A DNA stretch of 8,183 nt from Chloroflexota bacterium (GCA_030610225.1 JAUWSD010000047.1:1-8183); one strand, 5' to 3'; counted from the stretch's first letter, positions 1 through 6,718 are shown. Translations and numbers: made by a program. The notes: a model not told the origin generated them from the letters alone.

Positions 1-357
1 TGCCTGTATAAATGCTTTCGGCTTCGATTCCGCTTTCTCAATCGCTTCGGTCAGCACTCTTCCGGCAATGATCCTGCTTTGCAGAATGCAGGTCTTTCTT
101 TTTCTGGTCCACCTTAGATTCAAAAAGCTGCTGCCGCCGATGCTTTCTCCGCTTAAATTTATTACTGCATCAACCTTGTTAATGGCATCCTGCCACTCAC
201 CGAGGTTCACGCTGTCCCATTCCAGATACTTTAAATTTGGATTTTGGGATGTTCTCGCCTTCCTGGATAGCACAGTCACTTCCCAATCGTTCTTGAGGAA
301 TTGTTTTGTCAAAGCCCTACCGATCATCCCCGTTCCACCTGCGATCAATACACGCAT
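1..357 (-). CDS. NAD(P)-binding SDR epimerase, TIGR01777/YfcH-like (partial, C-terminus missing)
   Basis: I translated this minus-strand reading frame by hand. It runs 119 codons with no stop and leaves the window at position 1. The N-terminus is a Rossmann nucleotide-binding fold with GGTGMIG at residues 7-13 (GxxGxxG pattern). An NLSGES motif at residues 67-72 and an RWTRKRK...SRI stretch at about 82-96 follow; both are typical of the YfcH/SDR39U1 group of extended short-chain dehydrogenases. Full-length members have about 300 residues, so roughly the first 40 percent is present. The substrate of this family is generally unknown. The ATG at 357-355 is preceded by a very good Shine-Dalgarno sequence (GAAGGAGGT), which fixes the start. 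It lies 27 bp downstream of the VOC gene on the same strand and is probably co-transcribed with it. The loop before RWT is a few residues longer than in many relatives, but I see no frameshift. Confidence 0.85.
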   Translation of the reverse strand, partial: MRVLIAGGTGMIGRALTKQFLKNDWEVTVLSRKARTSQNPNLKYLEWDSVNLGEWQDAINKVDAVINLSGESIGGSSFLNLRWTRKRKTCILQSRIIAGRVLTEAIEKAESKPKAFIQA

Positions 358-384
358 AACAACCTCCTTCTAAAATAAAAGAGC

Positions 385-762
385 CTAATTGGGCCAGGAC
401 GGATCTTTAAATTCCTGGATCTCAAGTAAATAGCCATTAGGATCATGGAAGAACATATGGTAAATATTATATTCAGGATTGAAAGCGGGGGTCTTAGTGA
501 TATTTACATCCTGATCCTTCAACATCTCATACCACTCATCTACTTTATCAGTCACAAATGTAAAGACCAGATGTTTACAATCATCCTCATGCCTTTTCCG
601 CTCACAGATCCCTAAAAAGGCATCCCCCGAAACCCTGTAAACCCTGCAGCCTCCCTGGTCCAATACCAAGTCCAGGCCAAGGATACTCTCATAGAATTTA
701 ATCGATTCAACCATTTTATCTGTTGTCAGGAATGTAACTTGTTGATCGAAATTTAGTTTCAT
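385..762 (-). CDS. VOC superfamily (glyoxalase/bleomycin-resistance fold) protein
   Basis: This 125-residue protein has the size and layout of a single-subunit VOC protein made of two beta-alpha-beta-beta-beta modules. The first module has FYESILGLDLVLDQG at residues 23-37. The second ends with FFHDPNGYLLEIQEF at about 104-118, the classic closing motif of the family. Possible metal ligands by position are Q8, H64, H102 and E114; this is inference from the fold. Members include glyoxalase I, extradiol dioxygenases and antibiotic-binding proteins, and nothing visible picks one, so the substrate is unknown. The ATG at 762-760 has a GAGGA-type ribosome site a few bases upstream. The gene starts just after the terminator of the upstream receiver gene, so it should have its own promoter. 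The best candidate is a weak extended -10 (TGC-TAAGAT, minus strand, 795-787) without a good -35. The epimerase follows 27 bp later. Confidence 0.85.
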   Translation of the reverse strand: MKLNFDQQVTFLTTDKMVESIKFYESILGLDLVLDQGGCRVYRVSGDAFLGICERKRHEDDCKHLVFTFVTDKVDEWYEMLKDQDVNITKTPAFNPEYNIYHMFFHDPNGYLLEIQEFKDPSWPN

Positions 763-800
763 TTTTTCCTCGTCCTCGTCACTTCAATCTTAGCATTAAT

Positions 801-835
801 TTAAATAAAAAAAGAGCAGTGATTTCCGCTCTTTT
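801..835 (-). terminator. Rho-independent terminator after the receiver-only gene
   Basis: Read on the minus strand just past the TAA stop at 842-840, an AAAAGAGC arm (835-828), a 10-base loop and a GCTCTTTT arm (817-810) form a perfect 8-bp stem. It runs directly into a T-rich tract (TTTTTTTATTTAA). This is the standard intrinsic terminator layout. On the plus strand the T-run is shorter, so it acts mainly on minus-strand transcripts. It separates the signalling genes from the VOC/epimerase pair. Confidence 0.85.
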
Positions 836-839
836 CAAA

Positions 840-1232
840 TTAGACTTTCTTCCTTTTTGAATTGGTTATCTCCAATGCCAGATTAAGCGTTTGCACCAAC
901 CTTTCGCAAGCAAGCCTCTTTTCCAGTACAAAGTGAATGTCCATTTCAGAGAATATTTTGCGGTCATCATCATCAATCACAGCAGCCAATACAACCACAA
1001 TCATATCTGGCATCAACTCCTTATATTTTTTCAAGCTGGACAGGCATAATCCCTCTGGCATATAAGGATCTATCAATAAAATGTCTGGTTTACATGCTTC
1101 GAGATGGACTTCTACATCAATTAATGCAGTAGTCCTGCAAATATCAAGGTCCTCATTCCGAGCCAGTCTTTTTTCGATCCACCTGAGAACTTCCGGATGA
1201 TTATCTACTATTAATAGTTTTGCTTTGCTCAT
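840..1232 (-). CDS. Stand-alone response-regulator receiver domain protein (degenerate switch residues)
   Basis: The 130 residues make up a single CheY-like receiver with no output domain; only a short basic tail (NSKRKKV) follows. The first strand is LLIVDNHP, with D10 kept but the second acidic residue replaced by N11. The phospho-acceptor is D55 in ILLIDPYMP, and the conserved lysine is K105. The Thr/Ser after beta-4 is replaced by A83 (VVVLAA), and the aromatic switch position aligns with V102, with F101 next to it. Phosphorylation may therefore be possible, but metal binding and the switch should be altered. It lies 121 bp downstream of the histidine kinase on the same strand, with a possible promoter and a palindrome between them. 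It is followed by a strong terminator. The ribosome site is moderate (AAGG about 7 bases before ATG). It could act as a phosphate sink, connector or phosphorylation-independent partner; that role is inference. Confidence 0.85.
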   Translation of the reverse strand: MSKAKLLIVDNHPEVLRWIEKRLARNEDLDICRTTALIDVEVHLEACKPDILLIDPYMPEGLCLSSLKKYKELMPDMIVVVLAAVIDDDDRKIFSEMDIHFVLEKRLACERLVQTLNLALEITNSKRKKV

Positions 1233-1269
1233 GGCAATGCCTTAATACCTCTTGTACAAATTTAAATTC

Positions 1270-1298
1270 AGTATATTCCGGGATGAAGTTGATACGAA
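1270..1298 (-). promoter_or_regulatory. Candidate promoter for the receiver-only gene
   Basis: On the minus strand a TATACT -10-like hexamer (1275-1270) lies 17 bp from a weak -35-like TTCGTA (1298-1293). Transcription would start near 1263, giving a leader of about 30 bases before the ATG at 1232. The -10 is good and the -35 poor, so activator help would be expected. The gene may instead be read through from the kinase. Confidence 0.35.
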
Positions 1299-1306
1299 GT
1301 GGCAGA

Positions 1307-1327
1307 TGTCATCATCGCCTGATGACA
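1307..1327. repeat. Perfect 8-bp inverted repeat between kinase and receiver genes
   Basis: TGTCATCA (1307-1314) and TGATGACA (1320-1327) are exact reverse complements separated by 5 bases (TCGCC). No T-tract follows on either strand, so it does not look like an intrinsic terminator. Its centre is about 54 bp upstream of the start predicted for the candidate promoter at 1270-1298, a position typical of activator sites. An operator role is inference; an mRNA hairpin in a kinase-receiver transcript is the alternative. Confidence 0.55.
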
Positions 1328-1353
1328 AACATCATCTATAATTTTGGCTTCTC

Positions 1354-2682
1354 TTAACACTTTATTGGTATATCCAACTGGATCGCTGTTCCTCCTGTCT
1401 CTTGTTGCGTGATCTCGATCTTTCCATCCAAGGTATCAGTTCTTTCACGCATATTATTTAGACCATTACCGATTGAATGCATGATCATCTCGTTGGGAAT
1501 TGAAATTCCATTATCCAATATTTCAAATATTAGGTGCTTATTTTCAATATTTGCCCTTATTTCAACGTCAGTTGCCCGGGCATGCTTTTGCACATTGCTG
1601 AGGGCCTCCTGTGCAATATGCAGAAGTTCAGAGGTATCCTCTGAAGAAAATAGCCCTGGATCACATTTATCCATTTCTACATATACATTCATAAAAGTAT
1701 TTGCTCGTAGTGCCCTGGCAAGTTCTTCAACCCCTTCCAATAAATTTCGGCCCTGAAAATGATGGGGGCGCAGGTTTAAGATGTAATTTCTAAGATCACT
1801 GATCGCATTATTTAATGAAACAACCGCAGTGGATATACCCTGGCGGGATTTTTCCGGTTCTTTGGACACTCTCACTCGAATATCTTCAAGCATTAATCCA
1901 ACAGCATAAATTGATTGGATCACGCCATCATGGAGATCCATTCCGAATCTTTCCCTTTCCTGCAATACTGCAAGTCGTCTTGTTTGACGGTACAATTTCG
2001 CATTTTCGATTACGATAGCTGTTTGGTTAGCGAACATCTCCAAAACCTGCAGGTCTTCTTCGCTATAATCTTCTGCATGGTTTTTATTCGCCAGGAATAG
2101 ATTCCCGATCACCTTGCCCTTTGAAATTATGGGAACGCCCAAAAAAGTGTGGATCTTCGGATATTTTCTTATGAAATTACTTTTATTTTTATCTGTGAGA
2201 AAATCGTTATTCCTGAATGCTTCCCCTAGGTTTTTTATTGCTTCAAATATATCTTCGCCAAGTTTTCCGCCAATATTTACATTTGATTCTTCAATCCCTG
2301 ATGAAATAAATTGTTCATAATAGATACCTGAATCGTTCAGAATTCCTAAAGCCCCATACTGTGAGGTCACCAACTCCCTGCTGATATCTACAACCTTTTG
2401 AAGTGCCATAGACATCTCAAGCTCTGTGGTGATGACCAAGGATGCACGGTTCAGAGCTTCAAGCTGGGCAGCATACTGGTTTATTTGTTTTTCACGTTGA
2501 TCAACGATAGAAAACACCCAATTTGAAAATATTAAAACTCCAAAAGTAAAGATTATAAATATTATTACAAGTTGAATGACTTGAATGTCCTCACCCAATG
2601 CAAGATTTAAAGTAAGAAAAAATATTACCAGGAATCCAACTGGTATGATGATTGTGAGCCACCTAAGGAGACGCTTATCCAT
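1354..2682 (-). CDS. Membrane GAF-domain sensor histidine kinase, HisKA_3/NarX-DevS class
   Basis: The 442-residue protein begins with two transmembrane helices (about 9-29 and 35-58) joined by a very short loop, so there is no sizeable extracellular sensor. A short coiled linker (about 60-80) leads to a GAF domain (about 85-228). The HisKA_3 dimerisation domain follows with phospho-acceptor H251 in MDLHDGVIQSIY. The ATPase domain has an N-box with N363 (EALSNVQKHA), a G1 box DNG at 390-392 and a GNGL loop at 405-408. The third G1 position is Ser (DNGIS) instead of the usual Gly. The order matches kinases that pair with NarL/DevR regulators, and such a regulator is encoded divergently 71 bp away. 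The signal sensed by the GAF domain cannot be told; I see no diagnostic haem or bilin residue. An in-frame TGA lies two codons before the ATG, so 2682 is the most upstream possible start; the Shine-Dalgarno is weak. Confidence 0.92.
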   Translation of the reverse strand: MDKRLLRWLTIIIPVGFLVIFFLTLNLALGEDIQVIQLVIIFIIFTFGVLIFSNWVFSIVDQREKQINQYAAQLEALNRASLVITTELEMSMALQKVVDISRELVTSQYGALGILNDSGIYYEQFISSGIEESNVNIGGKLGEDIFEAIKNLGEAFRNNDFLTDKNKSNFIRKYPKIHTFLGVPIISKGKVIGNLFLANKNHAEDYSEEDLQVLEMFANQTAIVIENAKLYRQTRRLAVLQERERFGMDLHDGVIQSIYAVGLMLEDIRVRVSKEPEKSRQGISTAVVSLNNAISDLRNYILNLRPHHFQGRNLLEGVEELARALRANTFMNVYVEMDKCDPGLFSSEDTSELLHIAQEALSNVQKHARATDVEIRANIENKHLIFEILDNGISIPNEMIMHSIGNGLNNMRERTDTLDGKIEITQQETGGTAIQLDIPIKC

Positions 2683-2700
2683 TTTTCAGAAACCTTTTCA

Positions 2701-2709
2701 TGCTATAAT
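2701..2709 (+). promoter_or_regulatory. Extended -10 promoter of the NarL-type regulator gene
   Basis: TGC-TATAAT on the plus strand is a perfect extended -10 (TGn plus TATAAT). It sits in the 71-bp divergent gap and predicts a start near 2716 and a leader of about 38 bases before the ATG at 2754. No good -35 lies 16-18 bp upstream, which extended -10 promoters tolerate. The box begins about 20 bp upstream of the kinase ATG, so kinase and regulator transcription may interfere. Confidence 0.55.
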
Positions 2710-2753
2710 CCTAAACCGAAAATCATTTTATTACCAATAAACAAAGAAGAAAT

Positions 2754-3407
2754 ATGCTATCAATATTAATAGTCGACGATCACGAAGTAGTTAGATTGGG
2801 TTTGAAAACCCTAATTTCAAATTACCCGGGCTTCAATGTAGTTGGAGAAGCATCAAATGCTAATGAATCCCTAAAAATGACCATTGAATTAGAACCTGAT
2901 GTTGTGATCATGGACATCCGCCTGCCGGGTAAGAATGGTATCCAGGCAACCAAGGATATTCTCGAGGTAAGGCCTGGCACCAAGGTTGTTATACTGACTT
3001 CATACGCAGAAGATGAGTTGCTTTTCGATGCCATCAACGCAGGAGCCTATGGATATGTCCTCAAGCAGATTGGTAGTGATGACCTGATCAAATCTCTGGA
3101 GAGGATCAATCGCGGAGAAGCGCTTCTTGACCCTTCGCTGACCCAGAAACTTTTCAAAAGAGTCAGAGAAGCCAACAGAAAAGCCACCGATGAAGCCTTT
3201 AAGCCCCTTAGCGATCAGGAATTAAAGATATTATTGCTGATCTCTGAAGGAAAGACCAACAAGGAAATCGCCGCTGTTATTTTCCTGAGTGAAAAGACTG
3301 TCAGGAATTATGTCAGCTCTGTATTGAGTAAATTAAATTTGAGGACCCGGTCAGAAGCTGCTGCATATGCAGTTCGACATAATATTTACGATTACCTGCC
3401 GGAATAA
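2754..3407 (+). CDS. NarL/DevR-family response regulator (receiver plus LuxR-type HTH)
   Basis: The 217-residue protein is a full-length two-domain regulator. The receiver (about 1-120) has all key residues: D8 and D9, phospho-acceptor D54 (VVIMDIRLPG), T82, Y101 and K104. After a linker the LuxR/GerE helix-turn-helix spans about 150-210 (PLSDQELKILLLISEGKTNKEIA...EKTVRNYVSSVLSKL). The EKTVRNYVSSVLSKL recognition segment resembles that of DosR/DevR. It should bind DNA as a phosphorylated dimer and control target promoters, possibly its own. Divergent placement next to a HisKA_3 kinase makes the two a likely cognate pair. The ribosome site is a weak purine stretch (AAAGAAGAAAT). The gene runs convergently towards the polyprenyl synthase gene, with a palindromic repeat in the gap. 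Confidence 0.93.
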   Translation: MLSILIVDDHEVVRLGLKTLISNYPGFNVVGEASNANESLKMTIELEPDVVIMDIRLPGKNGIQATKDILEVRPGTKVVILTSYAEDELLFDAINAGAYGYVLKQIGSDDLIKSLERINRGEALLDPSLTQKLFKRVREANRKATDEAFKPLSDQELKILLLISEGKTNKEIAAVIFLSEKTVRNYVSSVLSKLNLRTRSEAAAYAVRHNIYDYLPE

Positions 3408-3423
3408 AATAAGCCCCCTTTCC

Positions 3424-3452
3424 CGTCATTGCGAGCCTTGGCGAAGCAATCT
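3424..3452. repeat. GTCATTGCGAG-type interspersed palindromic repeat
   Basis: The sequence starts CGTCATTGCGAG, continues CCTTGGC and ends GAAGCAATCT. It can fold with ATTGC (3428-3432) pairing GCAAT (3446-3450) and a small inner GC stem. From general knowledge, near-identical elements recur as short palindromic repeats in intergenic DNA of many unrelated bacteria. Here it sits between two convergent genes, a usual place for such elements. No T-tract adjoins it, so a terminator role is not supported by sequence alone. Only one copy is visible in this window. Confidence 0.65.
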
Positions 3453-3472
3453 AATACACAAGCCATTTTGAT

Positions 3473-4453
3473 TTAAAAATCTCGATTTATATTTATTAAT
3501 GCTAATTCGCTGAGCGCTTCTTTCTCCGGGCAATCAGCAAACTCAGATAAAGCCCTCAACCCGATATTAGTAAACTCTCTAGCTTTTTCAATAGCTTTCT
3601 CAACTGCCCCACTCTTTAGAATGTCTTCAATAAGACCATCCATATCCTTAGGCTTTTCATCCCCTTCGATCACAAATTTTTCAAAACGCGGATCATTTGG
3701 ATTTTCTTCCAGATAATACAAAGCAGGCAGAGTAACCAATCCCTGCCGCAGGTCACTTACTATCGGTTTACCAACCTGCGCTTGATCTCCAACATAATCC
3801 AGCACATCATCAACGATCTGGAAAGCCATCCCAATGTTGTTTCCATAAATTCCAAGCAAACGGACATCTTCTTCATTTTTAGTGCTTATATAAACAGGAG
3901 CAATTGATGCCAGCTCAAAAAGAGACGCTGTTTTTGCATGTATCTTCTGGAAATAATCTTCCATTGTTGACCGACCGCGTTTATTAAAAAGCTGCACGAC
4001 TTCACCATTTACAATGATCGATAATTTGTATGCGAACATGTTCATGATCTCAAGGGAGTTTGTCTCTGCAGCCAGTTTTGCAGCTCTGGCAAATAAATAA
4101 TCACCAGTTAGGATAGCTGCCCCGGGGGACCACTTTGAATTCAGTGTTGGGTTGCCCCTTCTCAGAACAGATCCATCAATTAGATCATCATGCACCAAAG
4201 TGGCAGTATGCAGCATTTCAACTGCCGCAGCCAATGTGATCATTCTTTCTTTTTCTACCTTGAACATTGAAGAAATCAATAATGTAAGGGCTGAACGGAT
4301 TCGTTTTCCACCTGAATCAAGCAGATGGTTGAGAGCGTCCTGAAGATATTCATGACTTCCCTCACTCTGCTCCCGCATCTTGGCATCTACAAGTGGGATC
4401 AATTCTATAATAGGTTCAAAAAAACTAAATTGTTTTAATCTCTCGTTTTCCAT
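3473..4453 (-). CDS. trans-polyprenyl diphosphate synthase (probably long-chain)
   Basis: The 326-residue protein has the full set of motifs for trans-isoprenyl diphosphate synthases. These are GGKRIRS at 48-54, the first aspartate-rich motif DDLID (89-93) followed by R98-R99, KT at 174-175, and the second aspartate-rich motif DDVLD (215-219). The enzyme adds isopentenyl diphosphate units to an allylic diphosphate with Mg2+. The residue five before the first aspartate is a small alanine (A84, in HTATLVHDD). In this family that goes with longer products, such as quinone side chains, and not with farnesyl diphosphate. The exact chain length cannot be read. The ATG lies inside the end of the TatD gene (19-bp overlap) and has a weak ribosome site, so translational coupling is likely. 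It is the last gene of the mutase-tatD operon. An octaprenyl/heptaprenyl synthase role in menaquinone synthesis is the likeliest, but no quinone gene is nearby. Confidence 0.92.
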   Translation of the reverse strand: MENERLKQFSFFEPIIELIPLVDAKMREQSEGSHEYLQDALNHLLDSGGKRIRSALTLLISSMFKVEKERMITLAAAVEMLHTATLVHDDLIDGSVLRRGNPTLNSKWSPGAAILTGDYLFARAAKLAAETNSLEIMNMFAYKLSIIVNGEVVQLFNKRGRSTMEDYFQKIHAKTASLFELASIAPVYISTKNEEDVRLLGIYGNNIGMAFQIVDDVLDYVGDQAQVGKPIVSDLRQGLVTLPALYYLEENPNDPRFEKFVIEGDEKPKDMDGLIEDILKSGAVEKAIEKAREFTNIGLRALSEFADCPEKEALSELALININRDF

Positions 4454-5241
4454 CCAAATACTCTATATGAATTTTTTGTTGTAATCTCACCAACTTTGTC
4501 TACTGGCAAGTCCTTTACTTCTGCAATTTTCTCAACAATGTACCTAGTATAACTCGGTTTATTGCGTTTGCCACGATGAGGTTCTGGAGTTAAGTATGGT
4601 GCATCGGTTTCGATAAATATCTTTTCTAGGTTCATATTTCTGACCACTTCACGAAGGCCATCTGCCTTCTTAAATGTGACCGGGCCGGTTATCCCAATAC
4701 AGAAATTACTCTCTTCCAATCTCTGAGCTTGTTTACTATTACCGGAATATGAATGCATAACACCGGGGTTTTCTGCCAGCTTCGACCCTTGCTGGGCCAA
4801 CTCTTTCTGCCAATCAATGAGAATGTCGATCGTGTCTTCAACAGAATCCCGGCTGTGGATAATGACTGGTAATTCAGCATCTTCCGCTAATTTAAGCTGC
4901 TCAATGAAAATCTCTCTCTGGATTTCTTTTGGGCATTTATCCCAGTAATAATCAAGTCCTATCTCACCGATCGCCACAACTTTGGGATGTAATGAAAGGG
5001 TCTCAATTACATCATAAGAACTGGAATTCCAAGTCAATCCGCTATTTGGCTGCACTCCAACCGCAGCATAGATCAGATCATGCTTCTCAGCCAGCCTGAT
5101 AGCAGCTTTGCTGGTTGGAATATCAATTGCAGGAATCAATATTCTTTCGACCCCAATGTTCTTAGCTTCTTCGATCACCGCTTCCCGGTCATTATCGAAT
5201 CGCGGAAAATCAAGATGACAGTGAGTATCAGCAATCCTCAT
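4435..5241 (-). CDS. tatD: TatD family metal-dependent hydrolase / DNase
   Basis: The 268-residue protein has the usual TatD length and metal-site motifs: H7 and H9 (THCHLD), E93 (GEIGLDYYW), H129 (IIHSRD), H163 (MHSYSG) and D213 (ETDAPYLTPEPHRGKRN). These place it in the amidohydrolase-fold, two-metal TatD group; characterised members are cytoplasmic 3'-5' exonucleases acting on DNA or RNA. One difference is visible: the common GVHPH/GVHPN motif reads GVQPN (62-66), with glutamine replacing the first histidine. The main metal ligands are kept, so activity is still expected. The start at 5241 is 3 bp after the mutase stop and has only a weak upstream purine stretch, so translation probably depends on coupling. 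Its 3' end overlaps the polyprenyl synthase start. Confidence 0.93.
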   Translation of the reverse strand: MRIADTHCHLDFPRFDNDREAVIEEAKNIGVERILIPAIDIPTSKAAIRLAEKHDLIYAAVGVQPNSGLTWNSSSYDVIETLSLHPKVVAIGEIGLDYYWDKCPKEIQREIFIEQLKLAEDAELPVIIHSRDSVEDTIDILIDWQKELAQQGSKLAENPGVMHSYSGNSKQAQRLEESNFCIGITGPVTFKKADGLREVVRNMNLEKIFIETDAPYLTPEPHRGKRNKPSYTRYIVEKIAEVKDLPVDKVGEITTKNSYRVFGWKTRD

Positions 5242-5244
5242 TTA

Positions 5245-6666
5245 CTATTCAATTCCAGCGATCTTCAGACCATCTTTCAGAATATCCTGAACTTTGTCTC
5301 CATGAGTTGTCTCGCAATAAACTCTGATCTTTGGTTCTGTGCCTGAGAAACGGATCAACAACCAGCCGCCGTCCTCAAGATAGAACTGGAAGCCATCGCT
5401 GTCATTTAAACCTGTAACTTTCAGCCCACCAATAGATTCTGGTTTGGCAGTCTTGATCAGGTCGATCTTTTCCTGTCTGTCTCCACTGAAAATGGTATCA
5501 ATTCTGTCGTAGAAATGTTCGCCAACCTCCTCAAAAAGCTTATCAAGCAGCTGAGTTGGTTTCAAGCCGGTTTTGACCATCATATCCAGGAAATATAAAC
5601 CACCAAGCAAACCGTCACGCTCCGGCACATTTCCTTTAAAAGCGTATCCACCGGATTCCTCGCCTCCGATGATCGCATCTACTTCCATAAACTTTGGGGC
5701 AACATATTTGAAGCCCACACCAGTTTCATACACCGGAACATCATAGATTTTTCCAAGTTTATTCAGCATTTTGGTCGTTGAAAGTGTTTTTACGATCGGG
5801 CCGCTCATCTTGCGCACTTCAAGCAGGTAATAAGCCAGAAGGCCAAATACTCTTAATTGATTTATAAAATCGCCGTTCTCATCACCGATGCCAACCCGGT
5901 CTGAATCTCCATCCAGGATCAGCACAACATCTGCGTTATTCTTCTTCGCAAATTCCAGTCCTGCATCAACATTTGGCGGGATCGGCTCAGGTCTCTTCAT
6001 CTCCGGAAACGAGGGATTGATCTCATTATGATACTCGATCACTTTTGTGCTTCCGCCAGCAAGCAGCTTTGAAAACCACCCCGACCCATTTCCCCACATG
6101 GCATCGACCACGACTGTGAACCCGGCATTCCTAAGTGGTTCAAGATCAAGAAGCTCTTCAATATGCGGGAAATATTTTATGGTTGAATCAAATAATTCAA
6201 TCCTGCCTTTCTCAACAGCTTCAGCAAAAAGAATATCTTTTATATCTTCGATATTATCGGGTATCAAGCTCTCTATTACAGCTAGCCCATCAGGTGCGAT
6301 CGCACCGCCAAATTCATCCCTGACCTTGAAGCCATTATCAGTCGGCGGGTTGTGAGAAGCTGTGATATTAACTGCTCCAATTGCATCATACGCAACAACT
6401 GAGTATGAGATCACAGGCGTTGGGGTAGCATCGTCGGTCAATAAGACTTTGAATCCATTTGCAGCTAATACTGTCGAAACAGTTTGAGCAAACTCTTTTG
6501 AAAGAAAGCGCCTGTCGTAGCCAACTACAACTTTCTTTCCTGAATTTCCCTTATCCAGATGATATGAAGCAAAGCCCTGAGCGCATCTGCGAAGATTGTC
6601 GAAGGTATATTCGCGCCCAATCATTCCACGCCAACCGTCAGTTCCAAATATTATTTTATAAACCAT
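5245..6666 (-). CDS. Phosphoglucomutase/phosphomannomutase family protein
   Basis: The 473-residue protein is a complete alpha-D-phosphohexomutase with the four expected domains. The N-terminus is FGTDGWRG (7-14). The phosphoserine loop is TASHNPP with S104. The Mg2+ loop is DGDSDR (252-257). The sugar-specificity loop is GEESGG (335-340), and the C-terminal phosphate loop is RFSGTEPKIR (439-448). Such enzymes interconvert sugar 1- and 6-phosphates through a bisphosphate intermediate in the cytoplasm. GEESGG fits glucose or mannose phosphates and does not resolve them. The GTDGWRG start argues against GlmM, which usually reads GTDGIRG. It is the first gene of a three-gene minus-strand operon. 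It has a good ribosome site (AAAGAGGA about 5 bases before ATG) and an extended -10 promoter about 40 bp upstream. Confidence 0.92.
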   Translation of the reverse strand: MVYKIIFGTDGWRGMIGREYTFDNLRRCAQGFASYHLDKGNSGKKVVVGYDRRFLSKEFAQTVSTVLAANGFKVLLTDDATPTPVISYSVVAYDAIGAVNITASHNPPTDNGFKVRDEFGGAIAPDGLAVIESLIPDNIEDIKDILFAEAVEKGRIELFDSTIKYFPHIEELLDLEPLRNAGFTVVVDAMWGNGSGWFSKLLAGGSTKVIEYHNEINPSFPEMKRPEPIPPNVDAGLEFAKKNNADVVLILDGDSDRVGIGDENGDFINQLRVFGLLAYYLLEVRKMSGPIVKTLSTTKMLNKLGKIYDVPVYETGVGFKYVAPKFMEVDAIIGGEESGGYAFKGNVPERDGLLGGLYFLDMMVKTGLKPTQLLDKLFEEVGEHFYDRIDTIFSGDRQEKIDLIKTAKPESIGGLKVTGLNDSDGFQFYLEDGGWLLIRFSGTEPKIRVYCETTHGDKVQDILKDGLKIAGIE

Positions 6667-6702
6667 TTAGTCCTCTTTCCTTCCATGTTTTTCGATAAAA
6701 AT

Positions 6703-6711
6703 ATTATAACA
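6703..6711 (-). promoter_or_regulatory. Extended -10 promoter of the mutase-tatD-polyprenyl synthase operon
   Basis: Read on the minus strand, TGT-TATAAT is a perfect extended -10. It predicts a start near 6696 and a leader of about 30 bases containing the good GAGGA ribosome site of the mutase. No strong -35 lies at normal spacing; the -35 region overlaps the left arm of the inverted repeat at 6719-6751. Confidence 0.6.
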
Positions 6712-6718
6712 GTGATGA

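Noticed and set aside
68..373. Plus-strand open frame of 101 codons opposite the epimerase
   Set aside because: It is antisense to a well-supported SDR gene with a strong ribosome site, and its translation shows no recognisable domain.
1207..1218. Perfect palindrome ACTATTAATAGT near the start of the receiver gene
   Set aside because: It lies in the codons for the receiver motif LLIVD. A similar stretch appears at the same motif in the other regulator, so it follows from coding and not from an operator.
1337..1342. TATAAT on the plus strand between kinase and receiver genes
   Set aside because: It would fire antisense into the kinase and has no -35 or extended -10 motif.
3424..3452. Hairpin between convergent genes as a bidirectional terminator
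   Set aside because: The stem is interrupted and no T-run follows on either strand. It fits the known interspersed repeat better.
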